From an uncultured Bacteroidales bacterium (GTDB taxonomy: Bacteria > Bacteroidota > Bacteroidia > Bacteroidales > Paludibacteraceae), in the NCBI GenBank assembly GCA_937916355.1, contig CALFTM010000073.1:1-35966 (forward strand): a stretch of 35,966 nucleotides of DNA. Direction: 5' to 3'. Made by a program: the position numbers and the translations under genes. The notes under the pieces are model-generated. The model searched no databases and was not told the DNA's origin. It saw only the letters and a program-made list of their open reading frames with translations. The number at the start of each line of letters is the position of its first letter. Position 1 is the stretch's first letter. Shown here piece by piece: positions 15,063-22,429 of the stretch.

Positions 15063-17720
15063 ATGAAAGTGACTATGTATTTAAGGTATGCTTCTCAGTG
15101 GGGAGAACAACTCTTCATCGAGGGAGATTGTGATGCTTTGAAAAAAGATGGGAAAGGAATCCCGATGGAGTATACGCCAGATGGCTGGCATGTCACTTTT
15201 TATACCGAAGCGAAAGTCTTCCGGTATAATTTCTACATAGAGCGTTATGGAAGGAGAGTTTTTGGTGAAATGCCTCTCTCCCATCAGTTTGGTCCTTATG
15301 AGAAGGAGCTGAATATTGTCCTTATATATGAGAGTCTTAGCACCTCCTCTACGTTGCCGCGCATCTTAAAGTCGGCGGTGATGAGCAAGGCGATTAGGAA
15401 ACACGCGCCAGTCCAAAAGAAAAAGATGACGGAAAAACTTCCTGTCATTTTCAACACATTCAGCACTGATGTCAATTACAACCATCAGCTTGCCATCGTC
15501 GGAAGTTCCACCTCTTTAGGCAGGTGGACGGAAGAGGGGGCGGTCTCTTTGAATGCGCTCGATTATCCTGATTTTTCTAAAACATTCGATTCGAAAAAAA
15601 TTACTTTCCCGTTAGAATATAAGTATGTCATCTTAGACCCCAAAGACAATACCATCTTATATTGGGAGGAGGGCGAAAATCGTCGATTGCCATCTGTTGT
15701 ATCGATTTCCACCGACTTGATAGTCGTGAATGATGCCGCACCACGGTTTGCTCTGCCTCTGTTCAAAGGCGCAGGAACTGCCGTGCCGGTCTTCTCTCTG
15801 AGAACCAAGGAGAGTTTCGGGTGTGGGGAGTTTTTGGATCTGAAAAAACTTGCCAACTGGGCATCAAAAACCGGACAGCGGATGATTCAGACCCTTCCTA
15901 TAAATGACACGACCACTTTCGGGGATTGGCGAGACTCCTACCCTTATAGTGCAGTGTCTGTTTATGCTCTTCATCCAATGTACCTTAACGTGGAGAAGAT
16001 AGGAGAATTGAAAAATCCTAAAGAGTATAAACGGAGAAAAAAAGAGTTGGAAGAACTCGAATTTGTCGACTACGAATTGGTGAACCGCTATAAGTGGGAG
16101 TATTTTCATGAATTATATAAAAAGGAGGCGAAGAAGACTTTTACCACGGAAGACTTTAAAATATTCTTTGAAGCCAACAAAGAGTGGTTGAAACCTTATG
16201 CGGTGTTCAGCTTCCTTCGTCATCAACATAAAACCGCAGATTTCACTTGTTGGGGCGACGATGCCCGATATGATGAGAAGAGGGTGGAGGAGTATTGCTC
16301 AAGTACGAACCGTAATTACAAGGATGTGGCAATCCACTTTTTCGTTCAATACCATTTGCATCTGCAATTGAAAGAGGCCGTTGAACATGCCCATTCCAAA
16401 GGGGTCGCATTGAAAGGAGACATTCCGATTGGCGTGAGTCGCAACAGTGTGGACGTGTGGCAACATCCGGAGTTGTTCGATTGTGGAGGAAGTGCCGGTG
16501 CGCCACCAGACTATTTTTCAAAAACTGGTCAGGTGTGGGGATTTCCGATCTATAACTGGGAGGAGATGGCGAAAGATGATTACCAGTGGTGGAAGAAAAG
16601 ATTGTCGGTGATGTCAGAGTATTACGATGCTTATCGTATCGACCACATATTAGGATTCTTCCGTATTTTCAGAACCCCTGTTTCGTCGCATTACGGACTA
16701 TTGGGGCAGTTCACTCCGGCATTGCCGATGAGCATACCTGAAATAGAGGAGTATGGGTTGAAATTTGACAAAGAATATTATACCCGTCCGATTATCAATG
16801 ATGATATTTTAGCGCAGCTTTTCGGTGAAGAAAAAGAAGAAGTCGCATCACTCTATTTGGAGAAGACGGCAGAAAACCGCTATCGTCTAAAAGAGCAATA
16901 TGATACGCAGGAGAAGATCGACCGAGAGTTGGGCGGAGGCGAAGAAAAGGAGGCTTTAAAGAAAAAACTATATCACCTTTGTTGTCAGGTTCTGTTTGTG
17001 GAAGATTATAAAGAAAAGGGAAAGTATCATCCTCGCATCGCACTTCCGCAAAGTTACCTCTTCCCGACGTTGTCGAGAGATTTGCAAGAAAGGTTGCGAA
17101 AGATATACGAGGATTTTCATTACCATCGTCACAATGATTTTTGGAAAGGTGTCGCTTTGCGGAAGTTGGAGCCATTGATCGACTCCACCAACATGATGGT
17201 GTGTGGGGAAGATTTAGGAATGGTCCCTCATTGTGTCGCTTCAGTTATGGAGGAGCTGCAGATTTTGAGTTTGGAGATTCAGCGAATGCCAAAGGAGGAG
17301 TACGTCGAGTTTGGTAACCTTAAGAAAGTGCCATACTTGTCCGTTTGCACCACCTCCACCCATGATATGAGTACCATGCGTCAATGGTGGGAAACCGAGA
17401 GGGAGGGTGTCTGCCGTTATTTCAGCAATGAACTGCATCAATACGGCGATGCTCCACAATATTGTGAGCCATGGGTGGCGGAGCAAATCGTTGAAAACCA
17501 TCTCAAATCCCCCGCTTCATGGGTGATTCTTCCTTTGCAAGATTGGATGGCGGTTGATGGAGCGTTGCGTTGGAGCGACACTTTCAAGGAGCGCATCAAT
17601 GACCCCGGCGACCCGAACAACTATTGGCGTTACAGGATGCACTTGCGAGTGGAGGAACTTATCTCCAATGACTCGTTCAATGATAAAATCAGGCATCTGA
17701 TTAAGACGGGAGTGCGTTGA
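15063..17720 (+). CDS. malQ: 4-alpha-glucanotransferase (amylomaltase, GH77) with N-terminal CBM20 modules, 885 aa
   Basis: This enzyme transfers alpha-1,4-glucan segments between chains and is used in maltodextrin or glycogen turnover. Residues about 1-115 and 125-225 look like two starch-binding CBM20 modules, the second showing LAIVGSSTSLGRW. The GH77 barrel follows. The nucleophile is D527 in YRIDHILGFFR, the general acid/base is E716 in CGEDLGMVP, and the stabilising aspartate is D768 in THDMS. The long form with CBM20 modules and an insertion in the barrel resembles the plant DPE2-type enzyme, a form common in Bacteroidota. It is the last gene of the run that starts at holB. Confidence 0.95.
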   Translation: MKVTMYLRYASQWGEQLFIEGDCDALKKDGKGIPMEYTPDGWHVTFYTEAKVFRYNFYIERYGRRVFGEMPLSHQFGPYEKELNIVLIYESLSTSSTLPRILKSAVMSKAIRKHAPVQKKKMTEKLPVIFNTFSTDVNYNHQLAIVGSSTSLGRWTEEGAVSLNALDYPDFSKTFDSKKITFPLEYKYVILDPKDNTILYWEEGENRRLPSVVSISTDLIVVNDAAPRFALPLFKGAGTAVPVFSLRTKESFGCGEFLDLKKLANWASKTGQRMIQTLPINDTTTFGDWRDSYPYSAVSVYALHPMYLNVEKIGELKNPKEYKRRKKELEELEFVDYELVNRYKWEYFHELYKKEAKKTFTTEDFKIFFEANKEWLKPYAVFSFLRHQHKTADFTCWGDDARYDEKRVEEYCSSTNRNYKDVAIHFFVQYHLHLQLKEAVEHAHSKGVALKGDIPIGVSRNSVDVWQHPELFDCGGSAGAPPDYFSKTGQVWGFPIYNWEEMAKDDYQWWKKRLSVMSEYYDAYRIDHILGFFRIFRTPVSSHYGLLGQFTPALPMSIPEIEEYGLKFDKEYYTRPIINDDILAQLFGEEKEEVASLYLEKTAENRYRLKEQYDTQEKIDRELGGGEEKEALKKKLYHLCCQVLFVEDYKEKGKYHPRIALPQSYLFPTLSRDLQERLRKIYEDFHYHRHNDFWKGVALRKLEPLIDSTNMMVCGEDLGMVPHCVASVMEELQILSLEIQRMPKEEYVEFGNLKKVPYLSVCTTSTHDMSTMRQWWETEREGVCRYFSNELHQYGDAPQYCEPWVAEQIVENHLKSPASWVILPLQDWMAVDGALRWSDTFKERINDPGDPNNYWRYRMHLRVEELISNDSFNDKIRHLIKTGVR

Positions 17721-17758
17721 CGAAGACGATTTGCCCATTAGGGCTTCAACGTATAAAA

Positions 17759-17782
17759 GATAAGAACTGTTTTTCTTATTTA
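17759..17782 (+). terminator. Possible weak terminator after malQ
   Basis: ATAAGAA and TTCTTAT form a 7-bp AT-only stem with a 6-nt loop, 40 bp past the malQ stop, directly ahead of the first 42-bp promoter repeat. The stem is weak, so this is a tentative call. Confidence 0.3.
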
Positions 17783-17824
17783 GCACTCACTTTCGTTTCT
17801 TTGTTATATCTTTGCAGGCGAAAA
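17783..17824 (+). repeat. 42-bp promoter repeat, copy 1
   Basis: This segment, from GCACTCAC to GGCGAAAA, is identical base for base to 18389-18430. It contains TATCTTTG at 17807-17814, a full -7 match, but no TTG 19-21 nt upstream. Copy 1 drives no ORF; it stands in front of the structured segment that ends in the terminator at 17951-17997. Confidence 0.9.
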
Positions 17825-17998
17825 TCAATTATTCCGTATCTGATTGATACTCAATTAGCGAATACTATGTTAGAAAGTTGTTGATACCGATTAGTGACTT
17901 TGGGACTGCACCAATCTTCTGCGTTATGCTTTGTCAAACAACTCTAATATAAAAGTAGCCAAATTCCTTGATTGAGCAAAGAGTTTGGCTACTTTTTA
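17821..17998 (+). ncRNA. Candidate small RNA of about 178 nt, function unknown
   Basis: The segment has a -7 promoter element at 17807-17814 and a strong terminator at its end, but only a 5-codon ATG frame inside. Several helices can be drawn. GTATC/GATAC forms a 5-bp hairpin near the 5' end. A long stem pairs 17870-17884 (TTAGA, GTTGTT, GA) with 17934-17947, with small bulges. Inside it, GATTAGTG (17889-17896) pairs with CACCAATC (17909-17916) apart from one mismatch. Length and architecture resemble promoter-to-terminator sRNAs described in Bacteroidales, such as the Bacteroidales-1 motif, but I cannot assign it to a family without a covariance search. Confidence 0.55.
17951..17997 (+). terminator. 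Terminator ending the candidate small RNA
   Basis: AAAAGTAGCCAAA (17951-17963) and TTTGGCTACTTTT (17984-17996) form a perfect 13-bp inverted repeat with a 20-nt loop, finishing in five Ts. Confidence 0.8.
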
Positions 17999-18028
17999 AG
18001 TTATAATCCCCTTTTATAGTTATAAATA

Positions 18029-18078
18029 GTCATAATTAGTCATAATTGGTCATAATTGGTCATAATTGGTCATAATTT
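18029..18078. repeat. Decamer tandem repeat, five units of GTCATAATTR
   Basis: Five consecutive 10-bp units start at 18029, 18039, 18049, 18059 and 18069. Units 2-4 are identical (GTCATAATTG); units 1 and 5 differ only in the last base. The array overlaps the 3' end of the minus-strand coding remnant, whose stop codon lies in it. Confidence 0.85.
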
Positions 18079-18290
18079 ATATACCAAGTTCTGCCGTCTA
18101 TTGATATCATCTTATTTTCTCTCATATCTGAAAGAATATGACCCAACATTCGTTCTTGTTGCTCGTGTGTCTTATTTTGTGGCAGGACTTCTTTCAAATA
18201 ATCGAATATGGCATCACGCTTTGCTCCTGTTGTACCTGCGTTTTGCAAATACTGCAAAATCAGATGCGAAGTAATGGGGTAGTAACGAAA
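18060..18290 (-). pseudogene. Coding remnant resembling the C-terminal winged-helix part of a larger protein
   Basis: The minus-strand frame from 18290 to 18060 encodes about 76 residues and has no ATG. A TAG at 18293-18291 blocks it upstream, though a TTG at 18257 could serve as a start. The residues (ILQYLQNAG, KRDAIFDYLKEVLP, HILSDMRENKMIS, WYINYDQL) resemble the helix-helix-wing pattern found at the C-termini of some Bacteroidota ATP-binding (AlbA/Schlafen-type) proteins. The lack of a start, the upstream stop and the tandem repeat at its end suggest a decayed fragment. A small intact protein cannot be ruled out. Confidence 0.35.
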
Positions 18291-18388
18291 CTAAGTCATT
18301 TCTTGACTTTCCACAGGCTTTTAATGGCACTGCAACATCTCTGCAAATACTGTCAAATTGCTAACAGACAACATTCTTTCCCCTTTTC

Positions 18389-18430
18389 GCACTCACTTTC
18401 GTTTCTTTGTTATATCTTTGCAGGCGAAAA
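18389..18430 (+). promoter_or_regulatory. 42-bp promoter repeat, copy 2: fabG promoter
   Basis: This is an exact copy of 17783-17824. TATCTTTG lies at 18413-18420, and the predicted start near 18427 leaves a leader of about 34 nt before the fabG ATG at 18461. There is no canonical TTG at the -33 position, so the fully conserved upstream part (GCACTCAC and the T-rich stretch) may matter instead. Confidence 0.65.
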
Positions 18431-18460
18431 AAATAGAAGAATTAACTTAAATATATTTCT

Positions 18461-19207
18461 ATGGGATTATTATCAGGAAAGACGGCGCTCATCACGGGAG
18501 CCGCAAGAGGGATTGGAAAGGCGTTGGCCTTGAAGTTTGCTGAAGAGGGCGCGAATATCGCATTCACAGACTTGGTTTTGGATGAAAATGCAAAAGCTAC
18601 AGAAGCAGAAATCGCAGCCATGGGCGTGAAAGTGAAAGCCTATGCTTCAAATGCGGCTGATTTTGAGCAGACCCATCAGGTGGTGGAAGAGATCGCCAAG
18701 GAGTTTGGCTCAATTGATGTTTTAGTGAATAATGCTGGAATTACAAAAGACGGACTTTTGTTGCGTATGACAGAGGCACAATGGGATGCAGTCTTGACTG
18801 TAAACTTGAAATCTGCCTTCAACTTCTCTCATGCAGTAGTGCCGGTGATGTTGCGTCAACGTAAAGGAAGCATCATCAATATGAGTTCTGTTGTCGGAGT
18901 TCACGGAAATGCAGGACAATGCAACTACTCTGCTTCAAAAGCAGGTATGATTGGATTGGCGAAGTCTATCGCACAGGAGTATGGTAAGAAAGGCGTGCGT
19001 GCAAACGCTATTGCTCCCGGATTCATCATCACTGCCATGACAGATCAATTGTCTGAGGAGACAAGAAAAGAGTGGTGCGAGAAAATTCCTTTGCATCGAG
19101 GAGGTACACCAGAAGATATTGCCAACGTGGCACTCTTCTTAGGTTCTGATATGTCATCATACGTTTCTGGTCAGGTGATACAAGTTGACGGTGGAATGAA
19201 CATGTAA
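18461..19207 (+). CDS. fabG: 3-oxoacyl-[acyl-carrier-protein] reductase FabG, 248 aa
   Basis: FabG is the NADPH-dependent short-chain reductase that reduces beta-ketoacyl-ACP in each round of fatty-acid elongation. The cofactor loop TGAARGIG is at 12-19, the NNAG motif at 90-93 and the catalytic tetrad is N115, S143, Y156 and K160 (in YSASK). The C-terminal SSYVSGQVIQVDGGMNM is the classical FabG ending. The length is normal. It stands alone with its own promoter copy and a hairpin terminator, not in a fab cluster. Confidence 0.95.
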   Translation: MGLLSGKTALITGAARGIGKALALKFAEEGANIAFTDLVLDENAKATEAEIAAMGVKVKAYASNAADFEQTHQVVEEIAKEFGSIDVLVNNAGITKDGLLLRMTEAQWDAVLTVNLKSAFNFSHAVVPVMLRQRKGSIINMSSVVGVHGNAGQCNYSASKAGMIGLAKSIAQEYGKKGVRANAIAPGFIITAMTDQLSEETRKEWCEKIPLHRGGTPEDIANVALFLGSDMSSYVSGQVIQVDGGMNM

Positions 19208-19252
19208 TGATAATATTATTCGTCGAAAAGGCGGATAGTAATTAAAAATAGT

Positions 19253-19260
19253 TATATTTG
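19253..19260 (+). promoter_or_regulatory. Possible promoter -7 element upstream of the decarboxylase gene
   Basis: TATATTTG is a full TAnnTTTG match but lacks a TTG at -33. A transcript from here would start inside the loop of the fabG terminator, would therefore escape it, and would have a leader of about 215 nt that includes the MITE-like element. Confidence 0.3.
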
Positions 19261-19301
19261 CAACTCAGTTTCGACTCGTTCGGATGGGTTGCAAATTTTT
19301 T
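19257..19301 (+). terminator. fabG terminator
   Basis: TTTGCAAC (19257-19264) pairs perfectly with GTTGCAAA (19288-19295) and is followed by six Ts. The left arm overlaps a promoter-like TATATTTG at 19253-19260, so the same bases may serve two roles. Confidence 0.65.
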
Positions 19302-19391
19302 ATCCATGTAGACTACTTTGTTTGTCAGAAGTGGAATTTGCAATTTTTGGTTGAGGCGGTTCATGTCGGAACTGGCGATAATAACATTGTG

Positions 19392-19459
19392 GTGAGTTCT
19401 ATAAATTCACCGTAATATAAATAAAAAAGTATAAATCGTGGGTAGATTGTAGAACCCAC
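19392..19459. mobile_element. Short MITE-like element, degenerate copy
   Basis: The left end GTGAGTTCTATAAATTCA (19392-19409) matches both terminal repeats of the element at 24771-24886 at 16 of 18 positions. The right end, read in reverse complement, starts GTGGGTTCTA and then diverges. The interior shares the stretch around ATAAATC with the other copy. No target duplication is visible, so this looks like an older or internally deleted relative. It ends 22 bp before the decarboxylase start. Confidence 0.6.
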
Positions 19460-19481
19460 CTAAAGAGTATTAAAAAAAACG

Positions 19482-20873
19482 ATGAAGAACAAGTACGTTG
19501 ACTTGATTGAACAGTCGTTTGAATTTCCGAACGACGAGTTTAGTGTGGTAGACAATGAGTTGTATTGGTTTAATGTCCCTTTGATGGATGTTATCAAGCA
19601 GTATGGAACTCCCCTGCGCATCTCTTACCTGCCGAGGATTGCACAGAACATACAGCGCGCTCGTCGCCTATTCAATGTGGCAATGGCAAAGGTAGATTAC
19701 CAAGGAGACTATAACTACTGTTTTTGCACAAAAAGCTCCCATTTCTCTTTTGTGATGGAGGAGGTGTTGAAACATGAAGTGAATGTTGAAATATCTTCTG
19801 CTTATGATGTGAACTTGTTGGAGTGCTTACATGAGTCAGGTTATTTGGATAAGAAGCGATTTGTTCTATGTAACGGATTTAAAATACCTCAATATGTCGA
19901 GAATATAAAAACGCTGATGAGGAACGGTTTTGAAAATGTCATTCCGATTCTCGACAATAAAGACGAGTTGGATATGTTGTTGTCGGACTATGAAGGAGAA
20001 ATGAATGTAGGTATCCGCATTGCAACGGAAGAAGAACCTAAGTTCGATTTTTATACCTCTCGTTTAGGTATCCGATTCACCGACATCATCCCTTTTTACA
20101 AAGAGAAGATTGAAAACAATCCGAAGGTGAATTTGAAAATGCTCCACTTCTTTGTAAATACAGGTATCAAAGACACCTCGTACTATTGGAACGAGTTGAA
20201 CAAAGCGATTAACTTATATTGTGAATTGAAGAAGATTTGTCCGGAACTTACTTGCCTCAATATCGGAGGAGGTTTCCCGTTCCAATCTCATTTGGATTTC
20301 TCTTACGATTACGAATACATGGCGGAAGAGATTGTCGCACAAATCAAAAACTCTTGCGCTATGCAGGGTGTTGCAGAGCCTGACATCTTCACCGAGTTCG
20401 GTTCTTTCACTGTCAGCGAGAGTGGCGCGATGTTGTATTCCATCGTCAACCAAAAACAACAGAATGACCGAGAGTTGTGGAATATGATCGACAGCTCGTT
20501 CATCAACACGATGCCCGACACTTGGGCGTTGAATCAACGTTTCCCATTCTTGGCCATAAATAATTGGGATCAACCTTACGAACGTGTTCATTTAGGAGGG
20601 TTGACCTGTGATAGCGAGGACTTCTATAATGCGGAGGTGCATTCCAATGCCATCTTTTTGCCTAAGATGCAGCAAGGAAGAGAGCAGTTTATCGGATTCT
20701 TCCACATGGGGGCTTATCAAGAGGCTTTGAGTGGTTTCGGAGGAATCAAGCACTGCCTTTTGCCAGCTCCGAAGTTGGTGGTGATTGATGTCGATGAGAA
20801 TGGAGAATACTATACAAAACTATTTGCCAAAGAGCAGAGTTTCAAATCGATGTTGAAGGTTTTGGGCTATTAA
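19482..20873 (+). CDS. PLP-dependent fold-type III decarboxylase, probably the compact arginine decarboxylase of Bacteroidota, 463 aa
   Basis: The enzyme belongs to the alanine-racemase/ornithine-decarboxylase fold. The PLP lysine should be K84 in YCFCTKSSH, the phosphate-binding glycine loop is LNIGGGFP, EFGSFTVSESG lies near the cofactor, and the second-subunit catalytic cysteine is C376 in GGLTCDSED. Bacteroidota carry proteins of this size and pattern annotated as arginine decarboxylase, which makes agmatine for polyamine synthesis. It is much shorter than the 630-residue SpeA. Other basic-amino-acid decarboxylases, such as carboxynorspermidine decarboxylase, remain possible. The downstream phosphoesterase gene starts 12 bp after its stop. 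Confidence 0.78.
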   Translation: MKNKYVDLIEQSFEFPNDEFSVVDNELYWFNVPLMDVIKQYGTPLRISYLPRIAQNIQRARRLFNVAMAKVDYQGDYNYCFCTKSSHFSFVMEEVLKHEVNVEISSAYDVNLLECLHESGYLDKKRFVLCNGFKIPQYVENIKTLMRNGFENVIPILDNKDELDMLLSDYEGEMNVGIRIATEEEPKFDFYTSRLGIRFTDIIPFYKEKIENNPKVNLKMLHFFVNTGIKDTSYYWNELNKAINLYCELKKICPELTCLNIGGGFPFQSHLDFSYDYEYMAEEIVAQIKNSCAMQGVAEPDIFTEFGSFTVSESGAMLYSIVNQKQQNDRELWNMIDSSFINTMPDTWALNQRFPFLAINNWDQPYERVHLGGLTCDSEDFYNAEVHSNAIFLPKMQQGREQFIGFFHMGAYQEALSGFGGIKHCLLPAPKLVVIDVDENGEYYTKLFAKEQSFKSMLKVLGY

Positions 20874-20885
20874 GTCGTAGTGGAA

Positions 20886-22265
20886 ATGAAGAAAAGTAGT
20901 CGAATAAAACTAATTATTGCCCTTGTCGTTCTCGTCGCATTGGTGGTGTTGTGCGTGAAGCGTTGGAATGTTTGGTTTGGTAATCCTCCAGAAGCATCGT
21001 TCAGCGTGGAGCAGAAAATCGACCGTGTCTTGTTGACCATGGGAGATGAAGCCAATTCGAGGTATGTGACATGGGTGAATGGAGAAGAAGAAACTCCGTG
21101 TTGGTTGGATTACCATGCGATAGGGTCATCTGACACTCTTTCTATAGAGGTAAGTCCGCGAGTTTATCACTCTCGCGCCGGCAAGACTGCCTTCTATTCA
21201 GCCTCTTTGGAAAATTTAGAAAATGGAGTCGATTATTGTTACCGTGTTCGTGCTATTTCAGATAGTACAGAATGGTATCGCTTTCATTTTCAAGATTCTA
21301 TAGATTATTCATTCCTTTTCTTCGGAGATATACAAGAAGACGAAGATGCAGGTTTTGACACCCTCTTCCCAGCTGCGGTGAGACAAAATAGTGATGTTCA
21401 GTTCATACTTTTCGGCGGAGATTTGATAGAGAGACCAACAGACCACTATTGGCGGATTACCCACCAAATGTTGGATTCAGTGAAGAAGAATTACCCCATT
21501 CTCTCGGTAACTGGCAATCATGAATATTTGAAAGGAATCGAAAGAACTTTAGAGGGACGCTTCCCACTTACGTTCAAGTACTTTCAAAAAAACATGGAAG
21601 AGCATGGCGGAAATGCACTTTATACATTCACCCAAGGCGATGTCCGATTTTATTTTTTAGACTCCAACCGTGATTTTTGGCATCTTTTTCAGCAGAGAAC
21701 ATGGTTGAAAGAGCAGTTGGAAAAATCAACGCAAAAGTGGAATGTGGTCGTTTTGCATCACCCTTTGCATTCCGTCAGAGGACGTTTCCGAAACCTTATG
21801 CAACGTCTCTTTTTTGACGGTGTGATAGAAGATTATAAGGTCGATCTGGTTTTGCAGGGACACGAACATGTCTATGCTCGTTTCGATGTAGCATCAGAAG
21901 AGGGGCAGATGGTTGGTCCGTTGAGACTTGTCAGTTATGCTTCTCAAAAGGTTTATAACATGACATTTGTAGGAGATGTCGTCAAGTGGGGTACAGGTGA
22001 GCGTTTTTATCAACGCATCACACTCTCGGCTGATACGCTTAATTTAAAGACCTATGTGATGGGCAAAGAGTTGTACGACAATGTTTCCATTGTGAAAAAT
22101 GCCGAAGGTCGCCGATTCATTGACGAAGGGCAGCAAATCCCTCAGCGAATTTATGTCCCAGAGTGGTTTCGGAAAAATAAACGGGCAAAGAGAGTGAAAG
22201 AATTTTCCGATAATGTAGAAGAGTGGAAAGCAGAACACCCTGATGCAGTGATTCGAGAAGAATAA
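20886..22265 (+). CDS. Membrane-anchored metallophosphoesterase with purple-acid-phosphatase-like N-terminal domain, 459 aa
   Basis: The protein probably hydrolyses phosphate esters outside the cytoplasm; the natural substrate is unknown. Residues 7-25 form one transmembrane or uncleaved signal segment. Residues about 35-140 look like the fibronectin-like domain that precedes the catalytic part in purple acid phosphatases. The metal-binding motifs appear in order: FFGDIQ, FGGDLIERP, TGNHEYL, LHHPLHS and QGHEHVYAR. I start at the ATG at 20886, since the in-frame GTG at 20880 adds only two residues. It follows the decarboxylase by 12 bp, so the two are probably co-transcribed, and it ends at a clear terminator. 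Confidence 0.87.
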   Translation: MKKSSRIKLIIALVVLVALVVLCVKRWNVWFGNPPEASFSVEQKIDRVLLTMGDEANSRYVTWVNGEEETPCWLDYHAIGSSDTLSIEVSPRVYHSRAGKTAFYSASLENLENGVDYCYRVRAISDSTEWYRFHFQDSIDYSFLFFGDIQEDEDAGFDTLFPAAVRQNSDVQFILFGGDLIERPTDHYWRITHQMLDSVKKNYPILSVTGNHEYLKGIERTLEGRFPLTFKYFQKNMEEHGGNALYTFTQGDVRFYFLDSNRDFWHLFQQRTWLKEQLEKSTQKWNVVVLHHPLHSVRGRFRNLMQRLFFDGVIEDYKVDLVLQGHEHVYARFDVASEEGQMVGPLRLVSYASQKVYNMTFVGDVVKWGTGERFYQRITLSADTLNLKTYVMGKELYDNVSIVKNAEGRRFIDEGQQIPQRIYVPEWFRKNKRAKRVKEFSDNVEEWKAEHPDAVIREE

Positions 22266-22267
22266 AA

Positions 22268-22304
22268 AAAATGCCCGTAAGAAATTTTGCGGGCATTCTT
22301 TTTG
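22268..22304 (+). terminator. Terminator of the metallophosphoesterase gene
   Basis: AATGCCCG (22270-22277) and CGGGCATT (22290-22297) form an 8-bp stem with a 12-nt loop, followed by CTTTTTG, just after the stop codon. Confidence 0.8.
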
Positions 22305-22330
22305 TTATATGGAATAAATTTATAAATTTG
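22301..22330 (+). promoter_or_regulatory. Promoter of the FISUMP-like lipoprotein gene
   Basis: TTTG at 22301-22304, an 18-nt spacer and TAAATTTG at 22323-22330 fit the consensus apart from a spacer one base short. The -33 element overlaps the T-tract of the preceding terminator. A second TAnnTTTG (TATGTTTG, 22408-22415) lies closer to the gene but lacks a -33 at the right distance. Confidence 0.5.
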
Positions 22331-22429
22331 CATCGTGAATGTGTCTTAGGACATGTTTTGAGAGAAATAAAAGACAAGATTGTTTAGTTTGGATGATTAA
22401 CTTGTAGTATGTTTGTAAAAGATAATTTT

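Noticed and set aside
17867..17884. Five-codon peptide MLESC inside the candidate small RNA
   Set aside because: It is very short, and its bases take part in the predicted main stem.
20880..20885. GTG start two codons upstream for the metallophosphoesterase
   Set aside because: The ATG at 20886 gives a more typical MKKSS signal-anchor start; the difference is two residues.
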